From: Nonomuraea jabiensis
GTDB taxonomy: Bacteria > Actinomycetota > Actinomycetes > Streptosporangiales > Streptosporangiaceae
Direction of reading: 5' to 3'
Assembly: GCF_014204795.1 (NCBI RefSeq)
Contig: NZ_JACHMB010000001.1
Location: 4,340,001 to 4,404,000 of the forward strand
DNA length: 64,000 bases
Part shown: positions 16,278-25,200 of the stretch, one piece after another
Layout of the letters: each line of letters begins with the position of its first letter
How positions within the stretch are numbered: the stretch's first letter is position 1
Translations under genes and position numbers: made by a program
Notes under the pieces: generated by a model
What the model saw: only the letters and a program-made list of their open reading frames with translations
What the model was told of the DNA's origin: nothing
The model's database searches: none

Positions 16278-17135
16278 GTGGCTTACGAAGCGGATGTCTG
16301 GATGTTCCGCAGTGCCTGGGCGGCCACTGCGGCGGCGACCATCGTCATGCCGTACGCGGCACCCATCCTCGGGCTCATGAGCCTGGTGATCGCGGACCCG
16401 GCCGAGCAGAGCCGGGCGGCGGACCAGTGGAACGACAAGACGCCGGTCAACATGATGCAGGCCGACAACAAGGACTGGCACCCGCCGATGGCGGTGGGGG
16501 CCAAGCCCGCGCAGCAGACGTCGCTCCTGGCCCCGACGGGGGGCTCGGCGGCCCTCAGCGACATCGCCTACCTGCGCGGCGAGCTGAAGCGGATGGCCAA
16601 GGAGATCGGCGACAACAGCGACTGGGCCGGGCGGGGCTACGCGTCGTACGTACAGAAGGTCTCCGAGCTCGACGCGCAGCTGGAGAAGCTCGACAACAAC
16701 CGCATCGCTTGTGGCGAGACGCTCAAGTGCTCGGCCACCGCGTTCCACGTGGTGGCGGTGCTGTGCGACGTCGTCGCCGGCATCCTGACGGTGATGGCGG
16801 GGATCGTGCTGGCCGTACGTTTCGTCCCAGGGGGACAGGCGTGGGAGGCGGCGATCATCCGCGGGGTGATGAGCGTCTACAAGTGCCTGCAGTCGGTCTT
16901 CAAGAACCACTGGAAGCTCATCATGAAGGTCACCCTCTACCTGGGGCTCGCGGGGACGGCCTTCAACCAGTTCACCAAGGACCTTCCGTTCCTGAAGGCC
17001 ATGCCGTCCACCAGCACGCCCAACTTGGTGGAAGCCAGCGCCATCTGGGACCCGACCAAGGCGGACATCGTCAAGGACCCGAAACCCCAGATGCCCAGCA
17101 TGGACGACTCGATGCTGCCAGAATTCGGCTTCTAA
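16278..17135 (+). CDS. ESX-locus protein with WAG motif and membrane helices
   Basis: 285 aa, starting 8 bp after the IDQP-repeat gene. An N-terminal hydrophobic stretch (~14-38) is followed by a helical pair with W116-A-G118 (DNSDWAGRGYASYVQKVSELD), matching a WXG turn, then a strong membrane helix near 155-180 and a weaker one at ~215-235. The C-terminal 50 residues are polar. It looks like a WXG-type domain embedded in a membrane protein, probably working with the preceding gene. No known family named with confidence. Confidence 0.72.
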   Translation: MAYEADVWMFRSAWAATAAATIVMPYAAPILGLMSLVIADPAEQSRAADQWNDKTPVNMMQADNKDWHPPMAVGAKPAQQTSLLAPTGGSAALSDIAYLRGELKRMAKEIGDNSDWAGRGYASYVQKVSELDAQLEKLDNNRIACGETLKCSATAFHVVAVLCDVVAGILTVMAGIVLAVRFVPGGQAWEAAIIRGVMSVYKCLQSVFKNHWKLIMKVTLYLGLAGTAFNQFTKDLPFLKAMPSTSTPNLVEASAIWDPTKADIVKDPKPQMPSMDDSMLPEFGF

Positions 17136-17578
17136 CCCGCCCCGCCGCCCCGCCCCGTCCTGCGGCACCGCCCCGCCCTGCAGTACCGCCCCGCCCCACC
17201 GACCCGGCGGGCCCACCGACCCGGCCGGCCTCACCGACCCGGCGGAAGACAGGCTACGCGTTTACCTCGCCGTCGGAAGATCGGCCACACCCATCGTGCG
17301 GGTGGGAAGCCTACTCCTCGGTGAGGCACACTCACGCGGACTCGGACACAGACGCAGACCCGCCCTCGCCCCAGGACCCCGAAGGCGCCCCGGCCCCCGA
17401 GCGCACCCCGGCCCCGAGTGCCCGCAGACCCGGCCCCGAAGGCACCCCGGACCCGGGCGGACCCGCAGACCCGAGCGCGCCCGGACCTGGCCCCGAAGGC
17501 ACCCCAGGACCCGCGCCCAAATGCACCCACAGAACCGAAGGCACCCCAGGCCCCGGACCCACCCTCGAACTGGCTGGC
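17136..17578. repeat. Non-coding repeat-rich spacer between convergent operons
   Basis: 443 bp with no convincing gene. Left part: CACCGACCCGGC-type units repeated three times at about 17197-17244. Right part (about 17365-17560): four imperfect copies of a CCGAAGGCACCCC motif in C-rich sequence. Open frames here encode only Pro/Ala/Arg low complexity and lack a start with a ribosome site. It separates the gene ending at 17135 from the eccB stop at 17579. Confidence 0.7.
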
Positions 17579-18994
17579 TTACCGGCTCCCGACGGTCAGG
17601 GGCACCATGGCCGCGGCGGGATCCAGCGCCGGCCCCTGCGGGATCGCATGCATGATGTTCGTCGGCACAGGCGCGATGTCCGCTGCGTCGTACCCGAGCT
17701 TCGCCAGCACGTCAGCCGACGGAACCGGATAGCGCACCCCCTGGTCACTGATCAGCGCCAGCGTGCCCGCCACCGCACCGAGCTGGCCCTCCCCGGGCAG
17801 CACCCCGGCCACCACGGCGCTGCCCGGCGGGAGCAGCACCTGGTCGAAGCGGTCCTGTACGCCTGAGCTCGACGGCGTCGGAATCGGGACCCTGCTGCCG
17901 ACCGTCACCTTGGCCACGACCGAGCCGGCCACCGTGTTGGGATACACCGAGCAGAGCGGCGTCGAGCCGGACACGTTGATCGCCTTGGGCATGGTCGTCG
18001 GCAGGGTGGGGTCCAGGACGTTCTGGCGCGAGGGCGAGGCATTGGCCGAGGCCGCGTCGATCTGGATCTCCCGCGCCACCCGGTTGCCGTACGCCTTCTT
18101 GATGTTCGGGTCCTCCAGCAGCAGTCTGGCCTGGACGGGGGAGATGGGCGCCAGGCCGTCGTTGAGCAGCACGTACCACCGCGCGGCCGTGCCCGGCATG
18201 GCCGGGACCACGAACACCTGCCCCACCACCGCCGTCACTTTCCCGTTCGCCCGTACCTTCCTGCCGAGGTTCGCCACGTTCGGCCCCTTGAAGTCGTGGC
18301 CGACGGGCAGCGCGTTCAGCCACGCCGCCGGCACCTTCCTGGGCTGCGCGTTGAGCGCCCGCACGCCGTGCTCGTTGACGCGCATGCGGCGATTGCCCCA
18401 GATCACCCAGTTTTGCTGCCCGTCGGAGACCACCATCGCGTCCCCGCCCATGGGCCTCCCGCCGAGGTCGGTCCCCCCGACAAGCGTCGTGTACGGCTTG
18501 CGCCCGCCCGTGTTGTCGGGCCCCTCCACCACGCACACCGACCACGGCGCCTTGACCAGCTTCTTCCGGTCAGGCAGCGAGTCAGGCGCCCCGGAGATCC
18601 CGATGAGCGGCCCCCTGGCGTACCCGGCCAGCGAGGCGGCGCTCACGCTCCGGGTCGTGATCTCCCCGGCGTCCAGCACGAGCCGGGCCGACACGTAGTT
18701 CGCCACCGGCAGCAGCCGGCGCTGCTGCTGGCTGTAGATGAACTTGGCCCCGCTCTCCTCCTCGACCAGCAACTGCCCCGGATCGGTCAGCTTGGTCGCG
18801 TTCCCGGGCCGCACCAGCCCCCAGATCCCGAACACCGCCATCACCAGAACCCCGATCAGGATCCCGCCGAACGTGGCGACGTTCTGCCGCCGCATGGGGG
18901 ACTCGGGGACGTCGGGCTCGGCCTGCAGGAGCGCCATGCCAAGCCTCTGCTGCATCAAGCGGTGTGCCTGATAGAGGTCCTTCTTGGTCTGCAC
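17579..18994 (-). CDS. eccB: Type VII secretion protein EccB
   Basis: 471 aa. The N-terminus KKDLYQAHRLMQQRLGMALL is the EccB signature, followed by one membrane helix (~43-61) and a large extracytoplasmic domain with two cysteines (SVCVVEG, PLCSVYP) that fit the conserved EccB disulfide. EccB is a membrane-anchored core component with ATPase-like repeats outside the membrane. The GTG at 18994 is preferred: GGGGAGG (18999-19005) lies 4 nt upstream, whereas the in-frame GTG at 19012 lacks a site. It stands alone, convergent with the 15181-17135 genes. Confidence 0.95.
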   Translation of the reverse strand: MQTKKDLYQAHRLMQQRLGMALLQAEPDVPESPMRRQNVATFGGILIGVLVMAVFGIWGLVRPGNATKLTDPGQLLVEEESGAKFIYSQQQRRLLPVANYVSARLVLDAGEITTRSVSAASLAGYARGPLIGISGAPDSLPDRKKLVKAPWSVCVVEGPDNTGGRKPYTTLVGGTDLGGRPMGGDAMVVSDGQQNWVIWGNRRMRVNEHGVRALNAQPRKVPAAWLNALPVGHDFKGPNVANLGRKVRANGKVTAVVGQVFVVPAMPGTAARWYVLLNDGLAPISPVQARLLLEDPNIKKAYGNRVAREIQIDAASANASPSRQNVLDPTLPTTMPKAINVSGSTPLCSVYPNTVAGSVVAKVTVGSRVPIPTPSSSGVQDRFDQVLLPPGSAVVAGVLPGEGQLGAVAGTLALISDQGVRYPVPSADVLAKLGYDAADIAPVPTNIMHAIPQGPALDPAAAMVPLTVGSR

Positions 18995-19636
18995 AGCGCC
19001 TCCCCGCGTCACAATCCGCGCATCAGCATAAACGCCTCAAACCCCACCCGCCCCAATCCCCCCAATTCGCACCCCATTCCCCCTCCTCCCGCCCGCCCCC
19101 ACCTTTCTGCCATCGCCACCCCGCCCCGCCCACCCACCCCAGCCCCTTACGACCACCGCCCACCCAGGACTTTCGCCCCGCCCGAGCCGCCCGCCGCTCC
19201 GAGCGTCCTCCACCCACCGACCCGGGGTTCGGGTAGTCCTCGACTCGCCCGCTGCGCGCCCCAGCGCCCTACGACCACCGCCCACCCAGGACTTTCGCCC
19301 CGCCCGAGCCCGCCCGCCGCCGACCCCAACGCCCCCGAGCACCACTGAACTCGTTACTTCCGCTCGGCCAACCACCCCGGCCCCCTGCATCCACCGCCCG
19401 GAGTTCGAGCCGCCCTCGGCTCGCCCCCTGCCGGCCCCAGCGCCCTACGACCACCGCCCGCCCGAGGCTTTCGACCCGCCTGAGCCCGCCTCCTGCCCAC
19501 CCCAGCGTCCTCCACCCACCGGCCCGGGGTTCGGGCCGCGCTCGGCTCGCCCGCTGCCGCACCCAGCGTCCTGGGACCACCGCTCGCCTCGAGGCTTCCA
19601 CTCCCGCCAGTCCACCCCCGCCAGCGCTCTGGCCAC
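18995..19636. repeat. Degenerate tandem repeats upstream of eccB
   Basis: 642 bp without a gene. A module containing ACGACCACCGCCCACCCAGG then ACTTTCGCCCCGCCCGAGC recurs at about 19147, 19269 and 19444, with a decayed fourth copy near 19569. Each copy leads into a CCGCCC/GGTTCGG segment ending in CAGCG(C/T)CC. Copies are about 122-175 bp long. Open frames across the region are Pro/Arg or Gly/Trp low complexity. The eccB promoter should lie in 18995-19140. Confidence 0.75.
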
Positions 19637-21403
19637 CTATGGGAGCAGCAACCCCCAGTACAGCGCCCACGGGACGAACACGACGCCGCCCGCCACCAGC
19701 AGCCCGACCCGGACCCTCTCGCCGACCGGAGCGGACCGGCGCCACCGTACGCACGTCAGGACGGTGCCCACGACGGTCGCGATCGCGAGAGCCTGGAGCG
19801 CCAGCCAGATGAGCGGCCGTCCCGCCACCAGAGGCCCCGGCGAGGCGAGCTTCCCCCCAGTCATGATCGAGTAGAACAGGTAGACGAACGCACCGACGAC
19901 CACCGTGAGTCCACCGGCACTGACCAGCCACGCCCCCTTGACGGGCGCCGCCTCACCCTGCCCCGCCCTGCCGACGGCAGAAGACACCCCGCCGCGCCGC
20001 CGGACCCGGCGTATCAGGGCCACCACCGGATACCCCCCGAACGCGACCAGGAACAACACCAGCGCCGCGCCCTGAACGCCCGCCGCCTCCCACCATTCGG
20101 CAGCCGGCACCGCCACCGTGTCCTCCGCCTGGACCGGCGCAGGCCCTGTCACCTGCGCCACGGGCGCCCGCCCAGAGGTCGCCTCTCCCACCCAACTGCC
20201 GACCAGCTCCGCATAACCGGGAGCGAGCTCGGGCAGCCGCGTGACCCCACCATCAGGCGTCCGATGAGCGGCGTGATCGGCATCCGCGAAGAACCGGAAC
20301 GTGTACTGCCGGTTTCCTCCCTTCTCCAAGGCCTTGGCGAAGATGGGCGGCGTCTCCCGGGGTGGCGTCAGCAGGTCGTGTACGCCCCAGATCCCGAGCA
20401 CGGGTTGCCGTACGCTCGCGATGACCGGTTCCGGATCGTAGTAGGGCTCGGGAAACATCCCGGCGTCCGCGATCGCCCGGTACATCGTGGGCTCGGTCCG
20501 ATCGACGAAGGACCCGCGTACCCCCGCCTTCCGCAACCCTGCCGCCACCGCCCAGGTCTGCTGCCGTAGCGGCTGCAGCGCGTTGGCGCCCACCAAAATC
20601 ACGAACGAGATGTCCTTGGACCGCGACGCCGCCAGCGGTGCCACCCATCCACCCTCGCTGAGGCCCCAGATCCCGACCTTCGCCGGATCGATCCCCGGTT
20701 GCCGCCGCAGCGTCCGCACTGCTCCCAGGGCGTCGTCGGCCAGCTGCGAGTACGACCTCTCAAACAGTGAATATCCCTCGGAACGCTTGTCGTAGATCAG
20801 CACTGACAGCCCTTGGCGGGCGAACGCGACGGCCTCTCCCAGCAGCTTGTCCCGTTTCGTCCCGGTCCCTGCCCCGTGCACCAGCACAACCCCGGCCCGC
20901 CCGCTCCGCGCCCGAGCCCCCGCCGGACTGATCACGCTGCCGTGCAGCACCAGCCCGCCACTCCCTTGGAAGCTCACCTCGGCAGCCGCCAGGTCCTCGG
21001 GCACGTCCAACCCTCCACCGGACCCAGCCTCGGAGCGCCCCCCGGCTCCGTCTCTGGCCTGCCCGGCGTCGGAGTGCGCCTCGGCTCCATCTCCGACCTG
21101 CCCGGTGTCGGAGTGCGCCTCGGCTCCATCTCCGACCTGCCCGGCGTCGGAGTGCGCCTCCGCTCCGTCTCCGACCTGCCCGCCGCCGAAGCGCCCACCG
21201 ATTCCACCTCCGACCTGTCCTGCCCCCGAGCCCCGCTCCCGGACCCCCTGTCCTGCGACGCTTTGGGCCGAGAATCCGGCCGCTGAGTGTTCCGAAGGGG
21301 AGCCGGCCGCAGCATGTGCCACGGAAGTGCCGAGCAGGGAAGCACCACCAGAAGGTCCGGCCGCCAGAAGGGTGGCGGCGACGACCGTAAGAATCGTTCG
21401 CAT
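19637..21403 (-). CDS. Secreted/membrane alpha/beta hydrolase
   Basis: 588 aa. Signal peptide-like N-terminus (MRTILTVVAATLLAAG ... AHAAA), then a low-complexity segment with three exact-length 13-residue repeats (GQVGDGAEAHSDA). An alpha/beta hydrolase domain follows: oxyanion HGAGTGTKRD, nucleophile GLSEGG (Ser ~247), acid in GVHDLLTPP, and His in DADHAAHR. About four membrane helices make up the last ~150 residues. The active site should face outside. Substrate unknown; serine peptidase/esterase-type enzymes of this group are diverse. An alternative start 12 bp upstream (21415) exists. It is divergent from the ArsR-like gene, which likely controls it. Confidence 0.82.
   Translation of the reverse strand: MRTILTVVAATLLAAGPSGGASLLGTSVAHAAAGSPSEHSAAGFSAQSVAGQGVRERGSGAGQVGGGIGGRFGGGQVGDGAEAHSDAGQVGDGAEAHSDTGQVGDGAEAHSDAGQARDGAGGRSEAGSGGGLDVPEDLAAAEVSFQGSGGLVLHGSVISPAGARARSGRAGVVLVHGAGTGTKRDKLLGEAVAFARQGLSVLIYDKRSEGYSLFERSYSQLADDALGAVRTLRRQPGIDPAKVGIWGLSEGGWVAPLAASRSKDISFVILVGANALQPLRQQTWAVAAGLRKAGVRGSFVDRTEPTMYRAIADAGMFPEPYYDPEPVIASVRQPVLGIWGVHDLLTPPRETPPIFAKALEKGGNRQYTFRFFADADHAAHRTPDGGVTRLPELAPGYAELVGSWVGEATSGRAPVAQVTGPAPVQAEDTVAVPAAEWWEAAGVQGAALVLFLVAFGGYPVVALIRRVRRRGGVSSAVGRAGQGEAAPVKGAWLVSAGGLTVVVGAFVYLFYSIMTGGKLASPGPLVAGRPLIWLALQALAIATVVGTVLTCVRWRRSAPVGERVRVGLLVAGGVVFVPWALYWGLLLP
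21058..21174 (-). repeat. Three 39-bp tandem repeats inside the hydrolase gene
   Basis: Units 21058-21096, 21097-21135 and 21136-21174, followed by a partial degenerate copy. They encode the 13-residue GQVGDGAEAHSDA repeat after the signal peptide. Two changes per unit at most. Confidence 0.85.
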
Positions 21404-21416
21404 ACCGCCGAACATA

Positions 21417-21457
21417 CTCTGCAGAGAAATATCGGCAAAGAGAAGTCTGCAGATATC
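21417..21457. promoter_or_regulatory. Twin CTGCAG palindromes between divergent genes
   Basis: CTCTGCAGAG (21417-21426) and TCTGCAGA (21446-21453) are perfect palindromes with centres 28 bp apart, each followed by an ATATC element. They lie between the hydrolase start (21403) and the ArsR-like start (21483) in an A+T-rich patch. They are good candidates for operators bound by the adjacent regulator. Confidence 0.55.
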
Positions 21458-21482
21458 CTTCGGAAGGACTACCCTCCTCCTC

Positions 21483-22064
21483 ATGAAGGAGGACGAGACG
21501 AAGGACGACCACGAGCCGTTCATCCTCGACGACCCGGACAAGCTCAAGGCCCTGGCCCACCCCATGCGCCGCCGCATGCTGACCCACCTCAACATCCACG
21601 GCCCCGCCACCTCCACCACGCTGGGCGAGCTGTTCGGCGCCAAGACCGGCACCACGAGCTACCACCTGCGCCAGCTCGAGAAGTACGGCTTCATCGAGGA
21701 GATCCCCGAACGCTCGTCGGGCCGCGAACGCTGGTGGCGCCGCGCCGAGATCCCCCGGGACATGCGCTTCCCCACCCTCGACCAACTGGCCCCGGAGGAC
21801 CGTGCGGTCCTGGGCGAGTTCCTGAGGGTCGGGTTCGAGGAGGACCGCGCTCTCATGGAACGCTTCCCGGCCGCCTACCGCGCCGACCCCGACTGGGCGA
21901 AGGGCTCAAGGGGCCTGGCCCGCATGACGAAGGAGGAGTTGAACGAGTTCCACGACGCGTACATCGCGCTGCTCCTCAAGTACAGCCACCGGCCGGAGGA
22001 CGCCCCGCCGGACGCCCGCCCCATCTACGTCCGCTTCTTCACCCTCCCCGCCGACGAGCCCTGA
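21483..22064 (+). CDS. ArsR-family (winged helix) transcriptional regulator
   Basis: 193 aa. The N-terminal domain is an ArsR-type winged helix: DPDKLKALAHPMRRRMLTHL, recognition helix near GTTSYHLRQLEKYGFIEEI, wing with RERWWRR. A C-terminal helical part (~95-185) follows. No metal-binding CxC motif, so it is not a metal sensor of the SmtB type. It is divergent from the membrane hydrolase and probably regulates it through the CTGCAG palindromes. The stop codon lies within the first unit of a 43-bp tandem repeat. Confidence 0.88.
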   Translation: MKEDETKDDHEPFILDDPDKLKALAHPMRRRMLTHLNIHGPATSTTLGELFGAKTGTTSYHLRQLEKYGFIEEIPERSSGRERWWRRAEIPRDMRFPTLDQLAPEDRAVLGEFLRVGFEEDRALMERFPAAYRADPDWAKGSRGLARMTKEELNEFHDAYIALLLKYSHRPEDAPPDARPIYVRFFTLPADEP

Positions 22065-22151
22065 CCCGAACCCTCACCCCCGCACATCGCCCGCCGACGA
22101 GCCCTGACCCGAACCCTCACCCCCCCGCACATCGCCCGCCGACGAGCCCTG
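22050..22151. repeat. 43/45-bp tandem repeat covering a gene end
   Basis: Units at 22050-22092 and 22093-22137 plus a partial third (22138-22151). Each begins with the last codons and stop of the ArsR-like gene (GCCGACGAGCCCTGA), so the gene's 3' end has been copied downstream. The rest of 22065-22246 holds nothing else recognisable. Confidence 0.85.
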
Positions 22152-22246
22152 GCACGGCCTTCCTGCCCGCAGCTCCAGCTGCCCACGAGCCCTGACACGC
22201 CCTCCACGCCCGCGCAGCCGCACCCGCCGACGAGCTGTCTCGTACG

Positions 22247-25200
22247 TCAGCCGTCGTCGGGGAGTGCCGCTTGGATGGGGGTGATGTTGCCCGTCCTCAC
22301 CAGGAAGCCTCGGCCAGGGGGACCGCCGACCGTTCCGCGGGGGAGGCGGATCGAGAAGATGTCGCCGTCGGCCTGGTTCTGGACGGCCAGCAGCACTCCG
22401 GTGCGGGCCTTGCGCGTCTCCGCGACGAACCCCCTATAGGCGACGGCAAGATCCCCGGTCGTGCCGGCGATCAGCAGAGCGTGATCGCCGTCCCGGCCCG
22501 ACCGGAGCACCTCCTCCAGCGCCATGCCCAAGGGGCCGTCCGCGTTGATCAGCTCGGCGTCGTCCACGAGCACCACGTACTGCTGCAGCTCCGCGACCAG
22601 CTCCGGCAGGTTGGTGGCGTTGCCGTCGAGCACGGCCAGTGCGCCGTTCAGCTCCCTTAACGGGCTGCGTCTGGGGGCGACGGCGATGACGGGCGTGCCC
22701 CGGGCGATGAGTGAATGGGCGGCGGTCAGCAGGACGGACGAGCGGCCGGAGCGGGACGGGCCGGCGATCACGGCGCCGGGGCCGTGGGCCAGCAGGTCGA
22801 GCCCGAGCGGCGCCAGCGCGTCGCCGCCGGCACCGATCAGTGCCCACAACGGCGATGGGGGCGTGAACGTCGCGTCGAGGGCGAGCGCTTGGGATGCCGT
22901 GACGCGCATGGGGAGGGCGTCCACCCGCAAGGGGGGCTCGCCGTTCCACTGCCGGCCGCCCTGGCCGGCGCCCGCGGAGCGCCCGTGAGCGGCACCCCGG
23001 CGAGCGCGCTCCGAATCCGCCATCGACCTGCGGGCCAGGGACTGGAACGCGGCGACCTGGGCCGGGCCGGACGGGTCGGGGGAGAGCAGCGCGATGTGGT
23101 GCTCCACGATGCCGTGCTCGCCCATCGAGAGCGCTCGGCCGGGCGGCATCGACGAGGGCAGGCCTTTGAGGGGGAAGCCCGCCAGGCCGTAGTCGGAGGG
23201 GTCCGAGAGGCGCAGGAGCAGGCGGTCGTCGAAGACCGTCGAGACCTGGCCGAGCAGGCCGGACCGGTCGCTGGTGACCACAGCCCTGAACCCCACCGCC
23301 GGGCCCTCGCGCATGAGCTGGAGCAGCGACTCGATCAGGCGGCCGTAGTCGTAGCTCTCGAAGGCGGCGACGAAGCCCTCCCAGCGATCGAGCATGAACA
23401 CCAGCCAGGGCAGGCGGTGGCCGGCTTGGCGGTATTCGGCCAGGGAGGCGTGCCCGGCCTCGGCCAGGAGTTGCTGGCGGCGGCCCACCTCGGCACGCAG
23501 GCGGGTGAGCAGGCGTTCGACCCGGTCGATCTGGTCGCGGGTCACGACGGCGCCGCAGTGGGGCATCGTGACCAGGGGCAGGAGTGCCCCGGAGCCGCAG
23601 TCGACCGCGTGGACGTGGACGTCTTCGGGGGCCGCATGGGCCGCGATGGAGCCGGCGATCGTACGTAGTGCCGTCGATCTGCCGGAGCGGGCGGCCCCCG
23701 CGATGAGCAGGTGGCCCCCGTGGGCCAGGTCCAGCGCGAGAGGGGACCGGTCCTGCGCCCACGGACGGTCGGTCAGGCCGTAAGGGAGCGGCGGGACCTC
23801 GACGAACGCGCCCGATGGGGAGGCCGCGCCGCCGTGGGGCTCCGGGAAGTGGTCGGGCTGCGGGCCGGCCGGTTGAGGGCCTTTCGCCCCTGTGGAGGGG
23901 CGGTGGGTCGGCGGGTGGAGATGGCCCGGGCCCGCTGAGTGAAGGGGCGCGGGGTGGCCTATGGGTGGGTGTCCGGGAAGGCCGAGGGAAGGCTGGACCG
24001 AGCCCTTCACGGAGATTTGGACGGGGCCGTGGGCGGCGATTCCTGGAATGTGCTTGGAAGCTCCCTTTGGCCTGTCGGGAGGTGCCGTCTGCGGGGCCGG
24101 GGAGCCCGAGTCTCCGGCAGGGGAGGACGCGGGTGACGTGGTGAGGGCCGGGAGGTCCAGGACGAAGTGGGTGGGGAGGGGATCGAGCCAGGGGCTGGGC
24201 TGGACGGGGACCGCGGCCAGGTGCGTGGCCTCGATGAGGGCATCGGCGACCAGGGTGAGGTCGGTGACCGTCGAGTCCTCCTCCGGCGCCGGCGGCGGTG
24301 GGAGGGGCTTGCCCAGCGAGCCCCAGCTCACGTCGAGCACCCTGATGGCGGCGCCCGGCCCGGCGAGCGGGCCCGTCGAACCCGGCGCGGGGCTGCGGCC
24401 GCCAACCCTGGCCGTCTGTACGGCGGTCGCGGCCCCCACGCCGGAACGGACGTAGCAGCGGCCGGGCGTCGACTTGGAGATGTGGGCGGCGTCCGGGAGG
24501 TCGATGACGTCGGAGGACTCCGCGGGCTCGGTCACGCGCAGGGCGATGCGCAACGACGTGTTCGCCTGGATGTCGGCCGTGACCACGCCCGCGGGCCGCT
24601 GCGTGGCCAGGATGAGGTGGATGCCCAGCGAACGGCCACGGCGGGCGATGTCGACCAGGCCGGTGACGAAGTCGGGCAGCTCGGCCACCAGGGCGGCGAA
24701 CTCGTCGATGATCAACACCAGGCGCGGCATGCCCGTGCCCGTGTAGTCCTCGATGTCCTTGGCCCCGGCGGCCGCCAGCAGGCGCTCTCTGCGCCGGATC
24801 TCGGCCGCCAGCGAGTCGAGGGCCCGCTGGGTCAGGTGGCCGTCGAGATCGCTGACCATGCCGACCGTGTGCGGCAGGCGTACACACTCCTTGAAGGCGG
24901 CGCCGCCCTTGTAGTCGATCAGTACGAACGTGAGCTGGTCGGGCCGGTTGGCCACCGCCAGCGAGCAGATCAGCGTCTGCAGCAGCTCCGACTTGCCCGC
25001 GCCCGTGGTGCCCGCGATCAGGCCGTGGGGGCCGTCGAGCCTGAGGTCCACCGAGAACGGGCCCTCGGGACCGATGCCGATCAGCGCGCTCGTGGAGCCC
25101 TGGGCACGCCATCGTCCCACCAGCTCCTGTCCGGACGGGCTCGGCAGGCGCATCAGGTCGAGCAGGCGGACGGCGTCGGGCAGGTTGCCCGACGCGTCGT

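Noticed and set aside
17231..17732. Short open frames in the C-rich spacer near eccB
   Set aside because: Low-complexity Pro/Ala/Arg or Gly/Phe products that overlap the repeats and the eccB end; no supported start.
19147..19636. CRISPR array
   Set aside because: Repeat units are long, degenerate and adjacent without regular unique spacers, and no cas gene is present.
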